Source: a virus. From it: a stretch of DNA of 20,591 nt. The position numbers and the translations under genes were made by a program. Below the pieces are notes generated by a model. That model did no database searches, was not told where the DNA came from, and saw only the letters and a program-made list of their open reading frames with translations. The stretch covers positions 1 to 20,591 of the IMG/VR virus record IMGVR_UViG_3300017731_000079, one strand, 5' to 3'. This document shows positions 9,801 through 16,971 of the stretch, in pieces (the stretch's first letter is position 1; the number at the start of each line of letters is the position of its first letter).

Positions 9801-11084
9801 TTTGATGTTCACGTTGCTACACCTAAATCATATATAGGAAATACCCCATCTTCATCATATGAAAATATTGCTAGAAGATTCTCTTTTGATGACAATACAA
9901 CATTAGCAGCTGGTGGTTTTATTAGAGATGTAAAACCTGACCAGACAAATACACAATCAGGTAGTGCTCAAGGTTTTGGTGGAGTGAATACATTTGAAAC
10001 GGTAATCGATAAAACTAAAACATTAGTTCCGAATCATGGGCCAAATAGAAGGATGTCTGATAAGATACGTATAGAAGATAATTATCTGAGTGGTAGTGGT
10101 GCTAATCTATCCGTCTCCCAAAGATATGATTATAGTTCTAATGATACATCTCCGTTGGATAGTAATAAGCTAGGAATATACTTTTCACCAACCGATGTTA
10201 TTAATGATGACATTGTATCTTCATTTGCTAATTTAGATTTTAACGAATTAATTGGTGACCCAAGAGATGTATTCTCTGAGGAGTATAGTGAGTTAAGCAG
10301 AGAATCGGATAAATACTTTAAGAAATACACAGGTAACAATAACTTTTTTGAGTACATGAGTCTTATTAAAAAATACGACCAAAATATTTTCAAACAACTT
10401 AGAAAGGTTATACCTGCGAGAGCTAAAGCAAATCTTGGAACATTAATTGAAAGTAATATTTTTGAAAGACCAAAGTCACCTGTACAACAAAGTAATCCAA
10501 CAGTAGAACAATTAGATTTACGAGATACAATTAACGTATCAGTCTTAGAGCAAGAAAGTGAGACAAGTGCATCAATTGTTTCAATAGAATCGGAGTTTCC
10601 TAATTTTGAAAGTACAATAACAGCAGGTAATGATTATGTTGCTAAACCAGCATTGTATAAATTTGCAACTAACTTTAATCTTGAAGACCCTACACTTTAT
10701 GTGAATGGTTCAACAAGCTATGGTGGTTCGGATAGTGTCTTTCAAGAGATTTCTGGTTCAATAATACTTGACAATAGAAAATCATTAATCAATCGTGAGT
10801 TTAGATATTTCTATACAAGTGCGGCTGATTTTGATAATAGTAACATTTACTCATCTGATAATTTAGAAAATTTATATTCGTCAAGGTCATTGGTTGAAAC
10901 TGACTTAGACACCAATTACAGAGATAACACTGCTTTTAATAATTTATTCTACGCTGGTGTTAAAAATACACGAGACACAACAATTGATGGGGATTCACCT
11001 GTGATAGTTAGAAGAACCGCACCAACTGTAGCAATACCAGTTGATGGTGTAACATCTGACTTACAGGTTTTAGACGATAAGTAG
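6813..11084 (+). CDS. large baseplate/tail protein: tail-protein-I-like core plus LamG and CBM-like domains
   Basis: This 1423-aa tail protein is probably the counterpart of the gpI/gp7-type wedge protein. Around residues 452-604 lies a tail-protein-I-like core: HFDELWLYIKSVTDI, then ISSMPYILKSKGTLGSLRAI and MNCYGIP, ending REYGG. From about 640 a LamG/concanavalin-like sandwich begins (ETIEFRFRSVSGSDQILVQK; DGEYHSVMLRKS near 705). It is interrupted at about 723-909 by a second beta domain with the signature of a CBM4/9-type jelly roll: HPSFEVG, SLLHEN, GQTYLFSAYCKAS, and the closing IYWDDVSVRRV. The LamG resumes at about 921 (LFIGGNTTTPFSANKLSGSL, MEFRLWSETL) to about 1028. Residues 1152-1221 carry FFEYMSLIKKYDQNIF and IPARAKANLGTLIE, a motif I associate with tail proteins of Bacteroidetes phages. 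The N-terminal 450 residues are unassigned. Carbohydrate binding on the host surface is inferred from the fold signatures. Confidence 0.85.
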   Translation: MANKQFKVKGLEGIDNQVTPTTNITIEISPSVYGFFTTNTEVIFEINGVRTDWPMEDVLPAETYSFTPQELGLAVSNQPYELELSYEEQSKDEQGGDTLGSVIIKVVGIITPVDDPNTYILAPFVSKINKINLQKGEIQLESSWNDFQEDVALEPAVGTAPANIFRNAKISFKANEVRDLNTYVNFGDDNKTLITNLKADKELFPDSPYSIVLKLYKPLPDEIEEKDSLFVVTEVLPQLTETVELVPYEQEDENVNVLFTPDQVNVQSPISKRQIISKNKEDLIGADKKLQQEILDKFLSGSDKPVSMNVDYSNYEEFVNFSSIEKRLGNFKYKLEQIQSNTALSASSVSLSGGQSDAITYENNIREIKRNFDGYESYLYNISSSFVTSSAESRLDTSVPKTGAGTFADPYLPVNTTSSLFTNWYGSSASRTGQIYSASLYDKENPNRLVNLLPEHISADFDNKQFLDFMDMVGQHFDELWLYIKSVTDITDRQYDISDGISTDLIFAVAKSLGWDTQDGKDLLELSRFGFGQKLTGDSYELYTSGSLDSPAEGDISKEITKRLISSMPYILKSKGTLGSLRAIMNCYGIPSSILRVREYGGLQLDNQKATFDIGRRFTRALGFRGAQYVETSWDDTSKGIKPETIEFRFRSVSGSDQILVQKDDQFAIKLKDNGSADNNGTVSFMLSGSDGYKEISSSLLPVFDGEYHSVMLRKSRIEAELFPHPSFEVGTNEGLFNPPFITGSNSAEFGRIEIVSSSNFARTGTKSLLHENTSDTNTSYTFFYRNPDANRFPGNSASITNVSEGQTYLFSAYCKASASLVDSVASLTLFELDSNEEVVSWTQEFENTNFDGGIKGSQRVGVNENEWKQIQVRKTIKFPNTTKLGIRFENNKPSSSIYWDDVSVRRVTANSDSIDDTFNYDLFVKKYDSGLDRIRLASKSNMIISSSVSESYNAAWTGSGDLFIGGNTTTPFSANKLSGSLMEFRLWSETLEEERFDVHVATPKSYIGNTPSSSYENIARRFSFDDNTTLAAGGFIRDVKPDQTNTQSGSAQGFGGVNTFETVIDKTKTLVPNHGPNRRMSDKIRIEDNYLSGSGANLSVSQRYDYSSNDTSPLDSNKLGIYFSPTDVINDDIVSSFANLDFNELIGDPRDVFSEEYSELSRESDKYFKKYTGNNNFFEYMSLIKKYDQNIFKQLRKVIPARAKANLGTLIESNIFERPKSPVQQSNPTVEQLDLRDTINVSVLEQESETSASIVSIESEFPNFESTITAGNDYVAKPALYKFATNFNLEDPTLYVNGSTSYGGSDSVFQEISGSIILDNRKSLINREFRYFYTSAADFDNSNIYSSDNLENLYSSRSLVETDLDTNYRDNTAFNNLFYAGVKNTRDTTIDGDSPVIVRRTAPTVAIPVDGVTSDLQVLDDK

Positions 11085-11130
11085 AATTAAAACAAAAAAA
11101 ATTAATTAGAGATATTTATAATTGAATAGT

Positions 11131-11136
11131 TATAAT
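11131..11136 (+). promoter_or_regulatory. candidate late promoter (TATAAT) before the tail-fibre-type genes
   Basis: One of only two sizeable gaps in the window (11085-11158) contains TATAATAC, 22 bases before the ATG at 11159. It resembles both a sigma70 -10 box and the T4-type late promoter element (TATAAATA). No convincing -35 hexamer lies 16-18 bases upstream, which favours a late-type, -10-only promoter. The gap is very AT-rich, so a chance match is possible. Confidence 0.4.
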
Positions 11137-11158
11137 ACATTAAATCTTGGAGATAAAA

Positions 11159-11779
11159 ATGGGATTTTTAGACAACTCAACAACGACCGTAGACGCAATA
11201 CTCACTACGAGAGGTAGAGAGTTATTATCATCTGGTGAGGGATTAAATATTACAAAATTCGCTCTTAGCGATGAAGAGGTGGATTACACACTTTTTGACG
11301 TTACCCACCCTAATGGTACAGATTCTTACGGCTCAGTAATCGAAAACATGAATTTATTAGAGGCTATACCAAATCGTAGAACTTTCAATAGTTTCTTAGT
11401 GGATGTCCCATTAACGGGTGCCGGTATAGTTGTTTCTAATTTAACAAACTCTAACGTAGCAGGTGGTGCGGTAGTACCATTGTCACCTACATCAGATGGT
11501 GATGAACAATTTGTATTCACTATATCGAATACTAATGTAGTTCGTTTCCAAGGTGATGCTTTATCTAGAAGTGTACGTAGGCCAAATGTTACGCTATTAG
11601 CACAAAAAATAACAGAGAGTGCAACAGCAACAGTTTCTATATTAGGTGTCAATACAGGCTTAACTTCAATTGTAAGTGTACAAGTCAATAAGACTGAGGG
11701 TGCGTCGATAAATCCAGACTCACCAGAAAAAGATAACCTTGACCCCGCTACCGGCGTTGGTACTGGATATGGAGGTTAA
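11159..11779 (+). CDS. tail structural protein with TRGRELL-type N-terminus
   Basis: This is a probable minor tail or baseplate structural protein (206 aa). I chose ATG 11159, not the in-frame TTG at 11147, because GGAG (11149-11152) lies at proper distance only from the later start. The N-terminus has a signature I know from marine phage tail proteins: TTVDAILTTRGRELLSSGEG followed by FALSDEEVDYTLFD (about residues 33-46). The next segment, NMNLLEAIPNRRTF, completes the conserved block. The C-terminal half is beta-rich with Val/Thr strands (FVFTISNTNVVRF, TATVSILGVNTGLTSI) and ends in a flexible Gly/Asp tail. There is no signal peptide. It starts a new transcription block after the candidate promoter and is followed after three bases by the next tail gene. 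Exact location in the virion is unknown. Confidence 0.8.
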   Translation: MGFLDNSTTTVDAILTTRGRELLSSGEGLNITKFALSDEEVDYTLFDVTHPNGTDSYGSVIENMNLLEAIPNRRTFNSFLVDVPLTGAGIVVSNLTNSNVAGGAVVPLSPTSDGDEQFVFTISNTNVVRFQGDALSRSVRRPNVTLLAQKITESATATVSILGVNTGLTSIVSVQVNKTEGASINPDSPEKDNLDPATGVGTGYGG

Positions 11780-11782
11780 TAA

Positions 11783-12826
11783 ATGGCAACTTTTAAAATT
11801 TTAGATAATCAAGAAGATATCGTAAACAATAGCTCGATTGTAACATCAGGTGTTTTCCAAGATGGTGTTTCAAGTATAACTACTTTTTCTACATCAAGTG
11901 TACAAAGTGGTAGCACAGGTGACTATAGTTTAGATGTTTATAAGTTCAATCCACAATCCAACGCATCAGCATCAATTCAGTTTGGTGTAGCATACGGACA
12001 CTTTCAAGGTAGTGGTTCAGTCGGAGGTGTTGGGGTCGCTGGTGAAAGACCATCAGCAGCTGTATATGGACAATTTAATCAATTAATTAATCCTCCACAA
12101 ACACAAAAGTTTACTTTTGGTACACATGAGGCAGACGACATATTAGTGTTAACTTTCAATCGTGCAAGAATTAGAGAAACCTTGCAAAGAGGTGGTTGGG
12201 AATTACACTTAAGTGGTAGTGGTGTGCCTGGAGTGATAAAACTAATTGATGATTCTTCAACAAACAAAGGTGGTAATACAAGTAGAAGAAATTTCTCACC
12301 AGAGTATAACATCGTTAGTGGTAGTTTAACTGGCGGAACAACGATAAGAGATGAAGCTTCTGATGATAGCACATATGGTACTTATGGTTTATTTTATCCT
12401 GAAATTGGTACATTGATTTTAAATTCAAATCGTATTGAATCACAAATAGTAAAAGTTGGTACTAAAACATCATTAATCGGAAGTGGTTCTAATTCTGATG
12501 GTGGGAATAATGACGCTTTCTATGAGACAATTAAAGGTGGTGCGTTCTTCCAAGCTAAACGAGAAGAAACAATCTCATCACGACACTTCTTCATTAGAGC
12601 TACCTCAAATCGTTTCAACGCAACAACAAATGAGTCTTACTATACCGAATCAATAGCCGGTGTTAAGAGAATTATACCTGGCTTACAAAACGACCCTAAA
12701 ACTTTTATAACGACTGTGGGTTTATATAACGACGCTGATGAGTTATTGGCGGTTGCTAAATTAAGTAAACCAATTATTAAATCTCGTTCAAGGGAAGCAT
12801 TGATTAAAGTAAAACTTGATTTTTAA
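11783..12826 (+). CDS. tail structural protein with C-terminal GLYND-ELLAVAK motif
   Basis: This is a probable virion tail protein (347 aa). A strong GGAGG (11770-11774) precedes the start. The body is beta-rich with many Ser/Gly/Thr runs (GSTGDYSLDVYKF, SASIQFGVAYGHFQG). Mid-protein WELHLSGSG and TYGTYGLFYPEIGTLIL, then SRHFFIRATSNRFNATTNES, lead to the C-terminal 40 residues (308-347): FITTVGLYNDADELLAVAKL, SKPI and a terminal KVKLDF. That final block is a motif I associate with tail proteins of T4-like marine phages. The next gene repeats it in diverged form, so the two are probably homologous at their C-termini or attach to the same partner. No signal peptide. The function of each copy is not known. 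Confidence 0.8.
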   Translation: MATFKILDNQEDIVNNSSIVTSGVFQDGVSSITTFSTSSVQSGSTGDYSLDVYKFNPQSNASASIQFGVAYGHFQGSGSVGGVGVAGERPSAAVYGQFNQLINPPQTQKFTFGTHEADDILVLTFNRARIRETLQRGGWELHLSGSGVPGVIKLIDDSSTNKGGNTSRRNFSPEYNIVSGSLTGGTTIRDEASDDSTYGTYGLFYPEIGTLILNSNRIESQIVKVGTKTSLIGSGSNSDGGNNDAFYETIKGGAFFQAKREETISSRHFFIRATSNRFNATTNESYYTESIAGVKRIIPGLQNDPKTFITTVGLYNDADELLAVAKLSKPIIKSRSREALIKVKLDF

Positions 12827-12836
12827 GGGTTAGGTC

Positions 12837-13946
12837 ATGTCGTTCAAGAAAAGTCTTGAAGAATCAGATAAGTCCAAATCATCCTTTCAGGTTCATAAGA
12901 AGTTTAAGTTTACTGAAGCCGATAGCGGCAGTGGTGTATTCGCAATCCCTATAGTTCAAGGGACTGATTCTAATCTATATAATTTTTCAACCGATACTGC
13001 AGATTCAAAGACTGTTTCTGATAGTGTGTTTTATAAGACACCTAACTACGGGATGATTAATAACTTATATTATAAAGATATAAGGAACATGGGCGGTTAT
13101 ATAGATTTAATTCGTGGAGTACCTACATCATCACAAGCTTTAGTTGAATATGATTCAGAAAGTGTTTTGGACAACACAAAAAAAGTTCTACGTAGACCTC
13201 ACACACGACAACTCGGAACAACAGCTACTGTAATATCTTTACCACAAAAATTTTACGGAGAAGGTATAAAACCTTTCTCTGTATTAGTGACGGATAATAG
13301 CACAGACTCTACCTTATTATTAAGAGACGATGGCAGAGGTAATCTATATGATGTAGCTTTCTCTGCGAGTTATGCTAGTAGGTCACCTATCGCAGCGGGC
13401 AGTGGTAGTTTAGTAGGTAACGTATTTTATACCGATGGCTTTGTTGTTATAACTGAAACAAGTGAACCATATAACACAATTGGAACACTTGAGGGGAGTG
13501 ATGGTTTTTCAGTAGAATTTAAATCTACAAAAACTATTTATGAAAGAGAATATCTATGTTCGATAGATGAAAATGAATTTCAGTTTACAAACAATAAAAG
13601 TGCTAGAGTAGGTCGTAGTGGTAGTATCGAGATAGCTTATGACACATTAGCTGGCCTGAACACTTCAATAGCATATACTGCATCAACCTCATCCATCTCA
13701 ACAGAATATCCTCGTGTAGACTATGCAACATTAGGATATTCCACAAGCTCCTACGATAAAGATGGATACAATATTGGAAAAGAATTTATTGGTGAAACCA
13801 CACACAGTGAATTTTCTCCTTATGTCACAACAATCGGTCTATACAACGATGAAGACGAGTTAGTGGCAATCGGTAAACCTGCCAGTCCGATAAAGAATGA
13901 AAAGGATTTATCACTCACATTTGTTGTGAGATTTGACACAAATTAA
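12837..13946 (+). CDS. tail structural protein sharing the C-terminal GLYND motif
   Basis: This is a probable tail protein (369 aa), second of a pair. Residues 328-369 (PYVTTIGLYNDEDELVAIGK, then PASPI and FVVRFDTN) are clearly related to residues 308-347 of the preceding protein. Just upstream, IYEREYLCSIDENEFQFTNN matches a conserved strand of marine-phage tail proteins. The N-terminus is charged and helical (SFKKSLEESDKSKSSFQVHK), followed by beta-rich sequence with YYKDIRNMGGYIDLIRG and KFYGEGIKPFSVLV. No signal peptide or membrane segment. It closes the structural block: the next 112 bases are non-coding and the genes after them encode envelope-directed proteins. A tail-tip, collar or fibre-attachment role is possible. 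Confidence 0.8.
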   Translation: MSFKKSLEESDKSKSSFQVHKKFKFTEADSGSGVFAIPIVQGTDSNLYNFSTDTADSKTVSDSVFYKTPNYGMINNLYYKDIRNMGGYIDLIRGVPTSSQALVEYDSESVLDNTKKVLRRPHTRQLGTTATVISLPQKFYGEGIKPFSVLVTDNSTDSTLLLRDDGRGNLYDVAFSASYASRSPIAAGSGSLVGNVFYTDGFVVITETSEPYNTIGTLEGSDGFSVEFKSTKTIYEREYLCSIDENEFQFTNNKSARVGRSGSIEIAYDTLAGLNTSIAYTASTSSISTEYPRVDYATLGYSTSSYDKDGYNIGKEFIGETTHSEFSPYVTTIGLYNDEDELVAIGKPASPIKNEKDLSLTFVVRFDTN

Positions 13947-13975
13947 TCCCCCAAGCCATATTTTTTCAAGATATA

Positions 13976-13981
13976 TATAAT
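13976..13981 (+). promoter_or_regulatory. candidate promoter (TATAAT) ahead of the envelope-gene block
   Basis: The 112-base gap 13947-14058 is the longest non-coding stretch in the window. It contains a very AT-rich run at 13971-13990 with TATAATA at 13976-13982, the same heptamer as in the other gap (11131-11137). The site lies 83 bases before the TTG start at 14059. No clear -35 is visible. AGTCTA occurs twice (14000-14005 and 14014-14019), which could be an operator-type direct repeat or chance. Confidence 0.35.
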
Positions 13982-14058
13982 ATTTATATAGTGAAATAAA
14001 GTCTATACTTTTTAGTCTAAAAGGTTACTAATTTTTTTGAAATATTAGGAGATTTACA

Positions 14059-16971
14059 TTGCGTAAATTTTTATTGACTCTGTTAATGGTTATGGGTTTT
14101 GCATACTCTCAGACACCAATTATCAGACTCATGCAATCGAGAACATATAAGACACCAAAGTTTTGGTGGAGAGACCAAGTGACTCAAGACTTGAGAACAT
14201 ACTTGGCTGACGATACCTCAACCCCTGCCTATAAGAATAATAACTTTGACGCTTGGAGAGATTCTGTAATGACAGTAGCCGTCACACTTGATGACAATGG
14301 TGCTAGTGTCACGGCCTTTCGTTTAGATTTAGTGTTCGATAATGATTTATTTACTTGGGACAATACAACAACTACAGGACACGACTCGACGCGGGTTGAA
14401 AAGGGAGCTTATATCGCTGGTTGGACTGAGGGTGATAATGGAGAGAATGGTCATCATTATTCATATGAGGTAACTTGGTATAACAACGTTGGTTATACAG
14501 ATGGTATAGCTAGTGCTGGTAGTGAGAAATCAGCTAGTGATAGTAGATATGATTGGTTGAGAATAACTATGGTATCACACAACGGAAGTACACATACTTT
14601 CGGTAATGGTGATGGTAATCAAACAGAATTATTAAAATTACATTTTAAAGTGAATGACGTAGCTGATAATTTTAATGCTAGAAGTTTTAGGGTAGCTACC
14701 GAGTATGAGAATAATACTGGGTATTATACTTACGTTACTAATGGTAATTACGCATCAGCGTATAAGGTTTATATTGATGGTAACTATGGAACTGAATCAA
14801 CTAACCTTGATGGGGCTAGAGGTGATATAACACTACACCCAAAATTATTGGATGTTGAAGGGTACTTTAGATATGCTGGTGGTCATGGCAGAGCGGCTGG
14901 TGAATCGTGGAACACACAAGCGGAAAATACATATCCGTATTGGAAGATTAAGTTTGAGTTAGATAGAAATGAAGCTAACTTTAACCCAAGAATAACAAAT
15001 TGGTATAACTTAGAAGATATTGCTAATGATGCTAATACAGCTGACGAGGATGGAAGTGACGATGTTATCGGTGACCACGCCTCCACATTTAGATTTAACA
15101 AAAAAGCTCTCAATGGAAACACCGCATCAACTGGTGATGCTACTTTACCTGGTGAGGGATTCTTAGGTATATCATATTATGATTCTACTTACACCGATGA
15201 TAAGGGATATTATAATATTCAGTTACCAAGAAACAATAGATATCGTATGTCATTCTGGCCACCAGATGGGTCTGACGGAATACCTGGTCATACGATTCTT
15301 GAGTTGGATAGGGATGACATTACAACTGTAGCTGATGCTATAAAATCGTTTAACTTTCAATCAAGTAAACATAAAAATTATAATGCAGGTGGCACACGTA
15401 TAGATACCTTGACTGCTATAGAATACTTGATAGGTGATGTCGATGGTGATGATAAGTTTTTCTTAAATGACACATACATATTGTGGTCATACGTTTCAGG
15501 TATTATGAGTAACTATACGCACCACAACGGAAACTCTTATGAGGATTGGTCTACAATAGATAACTTTAATGGTAACAATACAAGTTACACATACTATCAA
15601 ACTGTTAATGGTCAGTCAAGACCACAGAAATATGAGTTCACGGTTTATTGGGATGAGACCACGATAGAAGAAAAGTCGAGACTTGACAGAACAAATGAGA
15701 ATCCAGCTTACTTTGTAAACAATAGTGCTGGTTGGGTGGATAGTTTGAAAGCTCCAATGACTGTAACAAAGGCTCTTGTAGATGCTCAAAAAGCATTAGA
15801 TGTATCCGGTAACTTTGTTGGTCAAATAGAAATATTAAACCCTCTAATGAATGATGCACAAACTGGTTTAGATACATTACATTTAGTATTGGGTACTGGA
15901 TATTCTGAATGGCACAAGGATAGATTATATGAACGAAATAATCAGAAGGGTAATCCTGACTATCTGATGCCTGATATTGGATATTACTTTACTGGTGATG
16001 TAAATACTACAGGTACAAAAGTTACAGAGAGTGGTGGTGACGGATATCAAAATGATATAGCTTCTAATATAATGTATCATAGATGGAAAGGTGTTAGTGC
16101 ACCAGGTCATCATGTGAATAAGTTTAATCCTACCGCTGGTTCTTTGAACAAAACAAAAATAGACTCAAGTGTTCAACCTGATGTTTATCTATCGTTACCT
16201 GCAGACTCTACTGTTAGGGTACAATCTGGTAATCAAATCGAAGTACCATTAACAATCATACCAAATGATAATGTTATTGTTGCTGGTTTTGAGTTTGAGG
16301 TAGAGTTTGATACTAGAGCGTTGAAGTTTATTGATATGAAAACCGACGTATTACCTGGCCCTTGGATGACCTATGTAAACGTACATGACCCAATAGCTGG
16401 ATGGCAAAAGGTTTCATTTGGTGGTATCGATTACTCACCTAACAATGCACCAGAGACGTATCATATAACAGCAGAAATGATAGGTCTTAAATTATTATTT
16501 GAGGCAGAGTTTCCTGAAGCAGAAGAATTATACACAGCACCTATTAAGTTTGTTGGTAAGAGTGCGGCGTCGACACCAAATGGTGAGGACTTGATTGTAC
16601 ACAAGAGTGATGGGTATGTCGAGGTATGGAATAAGTATTGGGCATTTGGAGGTTCAAAGCCAGATAGTGAAAGTATAACATACAATTATCCGAATCCATT
16701 TAAAGAAAATACAGTATTTCAATTTTACTTAAGTGAATCACAGAACGTAAAGTTGTACATTTTAAACTCAATGGGTCAGAGAATCGGAACGTTATTAAAC
16801 GAGTATGTATTTGAAGGATTACATACCTTTGACTTTACAAATGAACCAAGCATTTGGATACCTGAGATGAGTATTTATGAAAAACATCAAAAGTTAGAAC
16901 CTGGTGTTTATATTTTTGTATTACAAACGGAAAAGAGATTGAAAGCTAATAAATTTACGGTGGTAAAATAA
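14059..16971 (+). CDS. secreted multidomain protein with T9SS type A C-terminal sorting domain
   Basis: This 970-aa protein is probably exported across the inner membrane by Sec and across the outer membrane by the host's type IX secretion system. It starts with TTG, the only non-ATG start I infer here, supported by AGGAGA at 14047-14052 and an immediate signal peptide (RKFLLTLLMVMGFAYS, cleavage near residue 17). Residues 69-215 look cohesin-like (MTVAVTLDDN, TAFRLDLVFDNDLFTW, LLKLHFKV). Residues 459-482 contain a dockerin-like Ca2+-loop (GDVDGDDKFFLNDTYILW, with SYVSG). Residues 709-857 form a second cohesin-like domain (IEVPLTIIPNDNVIVAGFEF, EVEFDTRALKFIDM). Residues 875-970 match the T9SS type A sorting domain: YNYPNPF, then VKLYILNSMGQRIGTLL, GLHTFDF, LEPGVYIFVLQT and terminal KFTVVK. 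In known systems that tail is cleaved by PorU after transport with PorV. A PorV/PorQ-like gene follows two genes later. Confidence 0.85.
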   Translation: MRKFLLTLLMVMGFAYSQTPIIRLMQSRTYKTPKFWWRDQVTQDLRTYLADDTSTPAYKNNNFDAWRDSVMTVAVTLDDNGASVTAFRLDLVFDNDLFTWDNTTTTGHDSTRVEKGAYIAGWTEGDNGENGHHYSYEVTWYNNVGYTDGIASAGSEKSASDSRYDWLRITMVSHNGSTHTFGNGDGNQTELLKLHFKVNDVADNFNARSFRVATEYENNTGYYTYVTNGNYASAYKVYIDGNYGTESTNLDGARGDITLHPKLLDVEGYFRYAGGHGRAAGESWNTQAENTYPYWKIKFELDRNEANFNPRITNWYNLEDIANDANTADEDGSDDVIGDHASTFRFNKKALNGNTASTGDATLPGEGFLGISYYDSTYTDDKGYYNIQLPRNNRYRMSFWPPDGSDGIPGHTILELDRDDITTVADAIKSFNFQSSKHKNYNAGGTRIDTLTAIEYLIGDVDGDDKFFLNDTYILWSYVSGIMSNYTHHNGNSYEDWSTIDNFNGNNTSYTYYQTVNGQSRPQKYEFTVYWDETTIEEKSRLDRTNENPAYFVNNSAGWVDSLKAPMTVTKALVDAQKALDVSGNFVGQIEILNPLMNDAQTGLDTLHLVLGTGYSEWHKDRLYERNNQKGNPDYLMPDIGYYFTGDVNTTGTKVTESGGDGYQNDIASNIMYHRWKGVSAPGHHVNKFNPTAGSLNKTKIDSSVQPDVYLSLPADSTVRVQSGNQIEVPLTIIPNDNVIVAGFEFEVEFDTRALKFIDMKTDVLPGPWMTYVNVHDPIAGWQKVSFGGIDYSPNNAPETYHITAEMIGLKLLFEAEFPEAEELYTAPIKFVGKSAASTPNGEDLIVHKSDGYVEVWNKYWAFGGSKPDSESITYNYPNPFKENTVFQFYLSESQNVKLYILNSMGQRIGTLLNEYVFEGLHTFDFTNEPSIWIPEMSIYEKHQKLEPGVYIFVLQTEKRLKANKFTVVK

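Noticed and set aside
11147-11158. TTG at 11147 as an alternative start of the tail structural gene
   Set aside because: The GGAG ribosome site overlaps this codon, so it cannot serve it; ATG 11159 is correctly spaced.
11326-11688. Minus-strand open frame of 120 codons
   Set aside because: Shadow of the tail structural gene at 11159-11779; no motif and no promoter-like context.
13919-13943. Inverted repeat ATTTGT/ACAAAT at the end of the last tail gene
   Set aside because: Six weak pairs with a 13-base loop, partly coding, and no T-run follows. Consistent with chance in AT-rich DNA.
14012-14038. Possible rho-independent terminator: TTAGT/ACTAA stem then seven T
   Set aside because: The stem is only 5 bp, lacks GC pairs enough for stability, has a 10-base loop and sits 65 bases after the stop and just before the next gene. 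Listed only as a weak observation.
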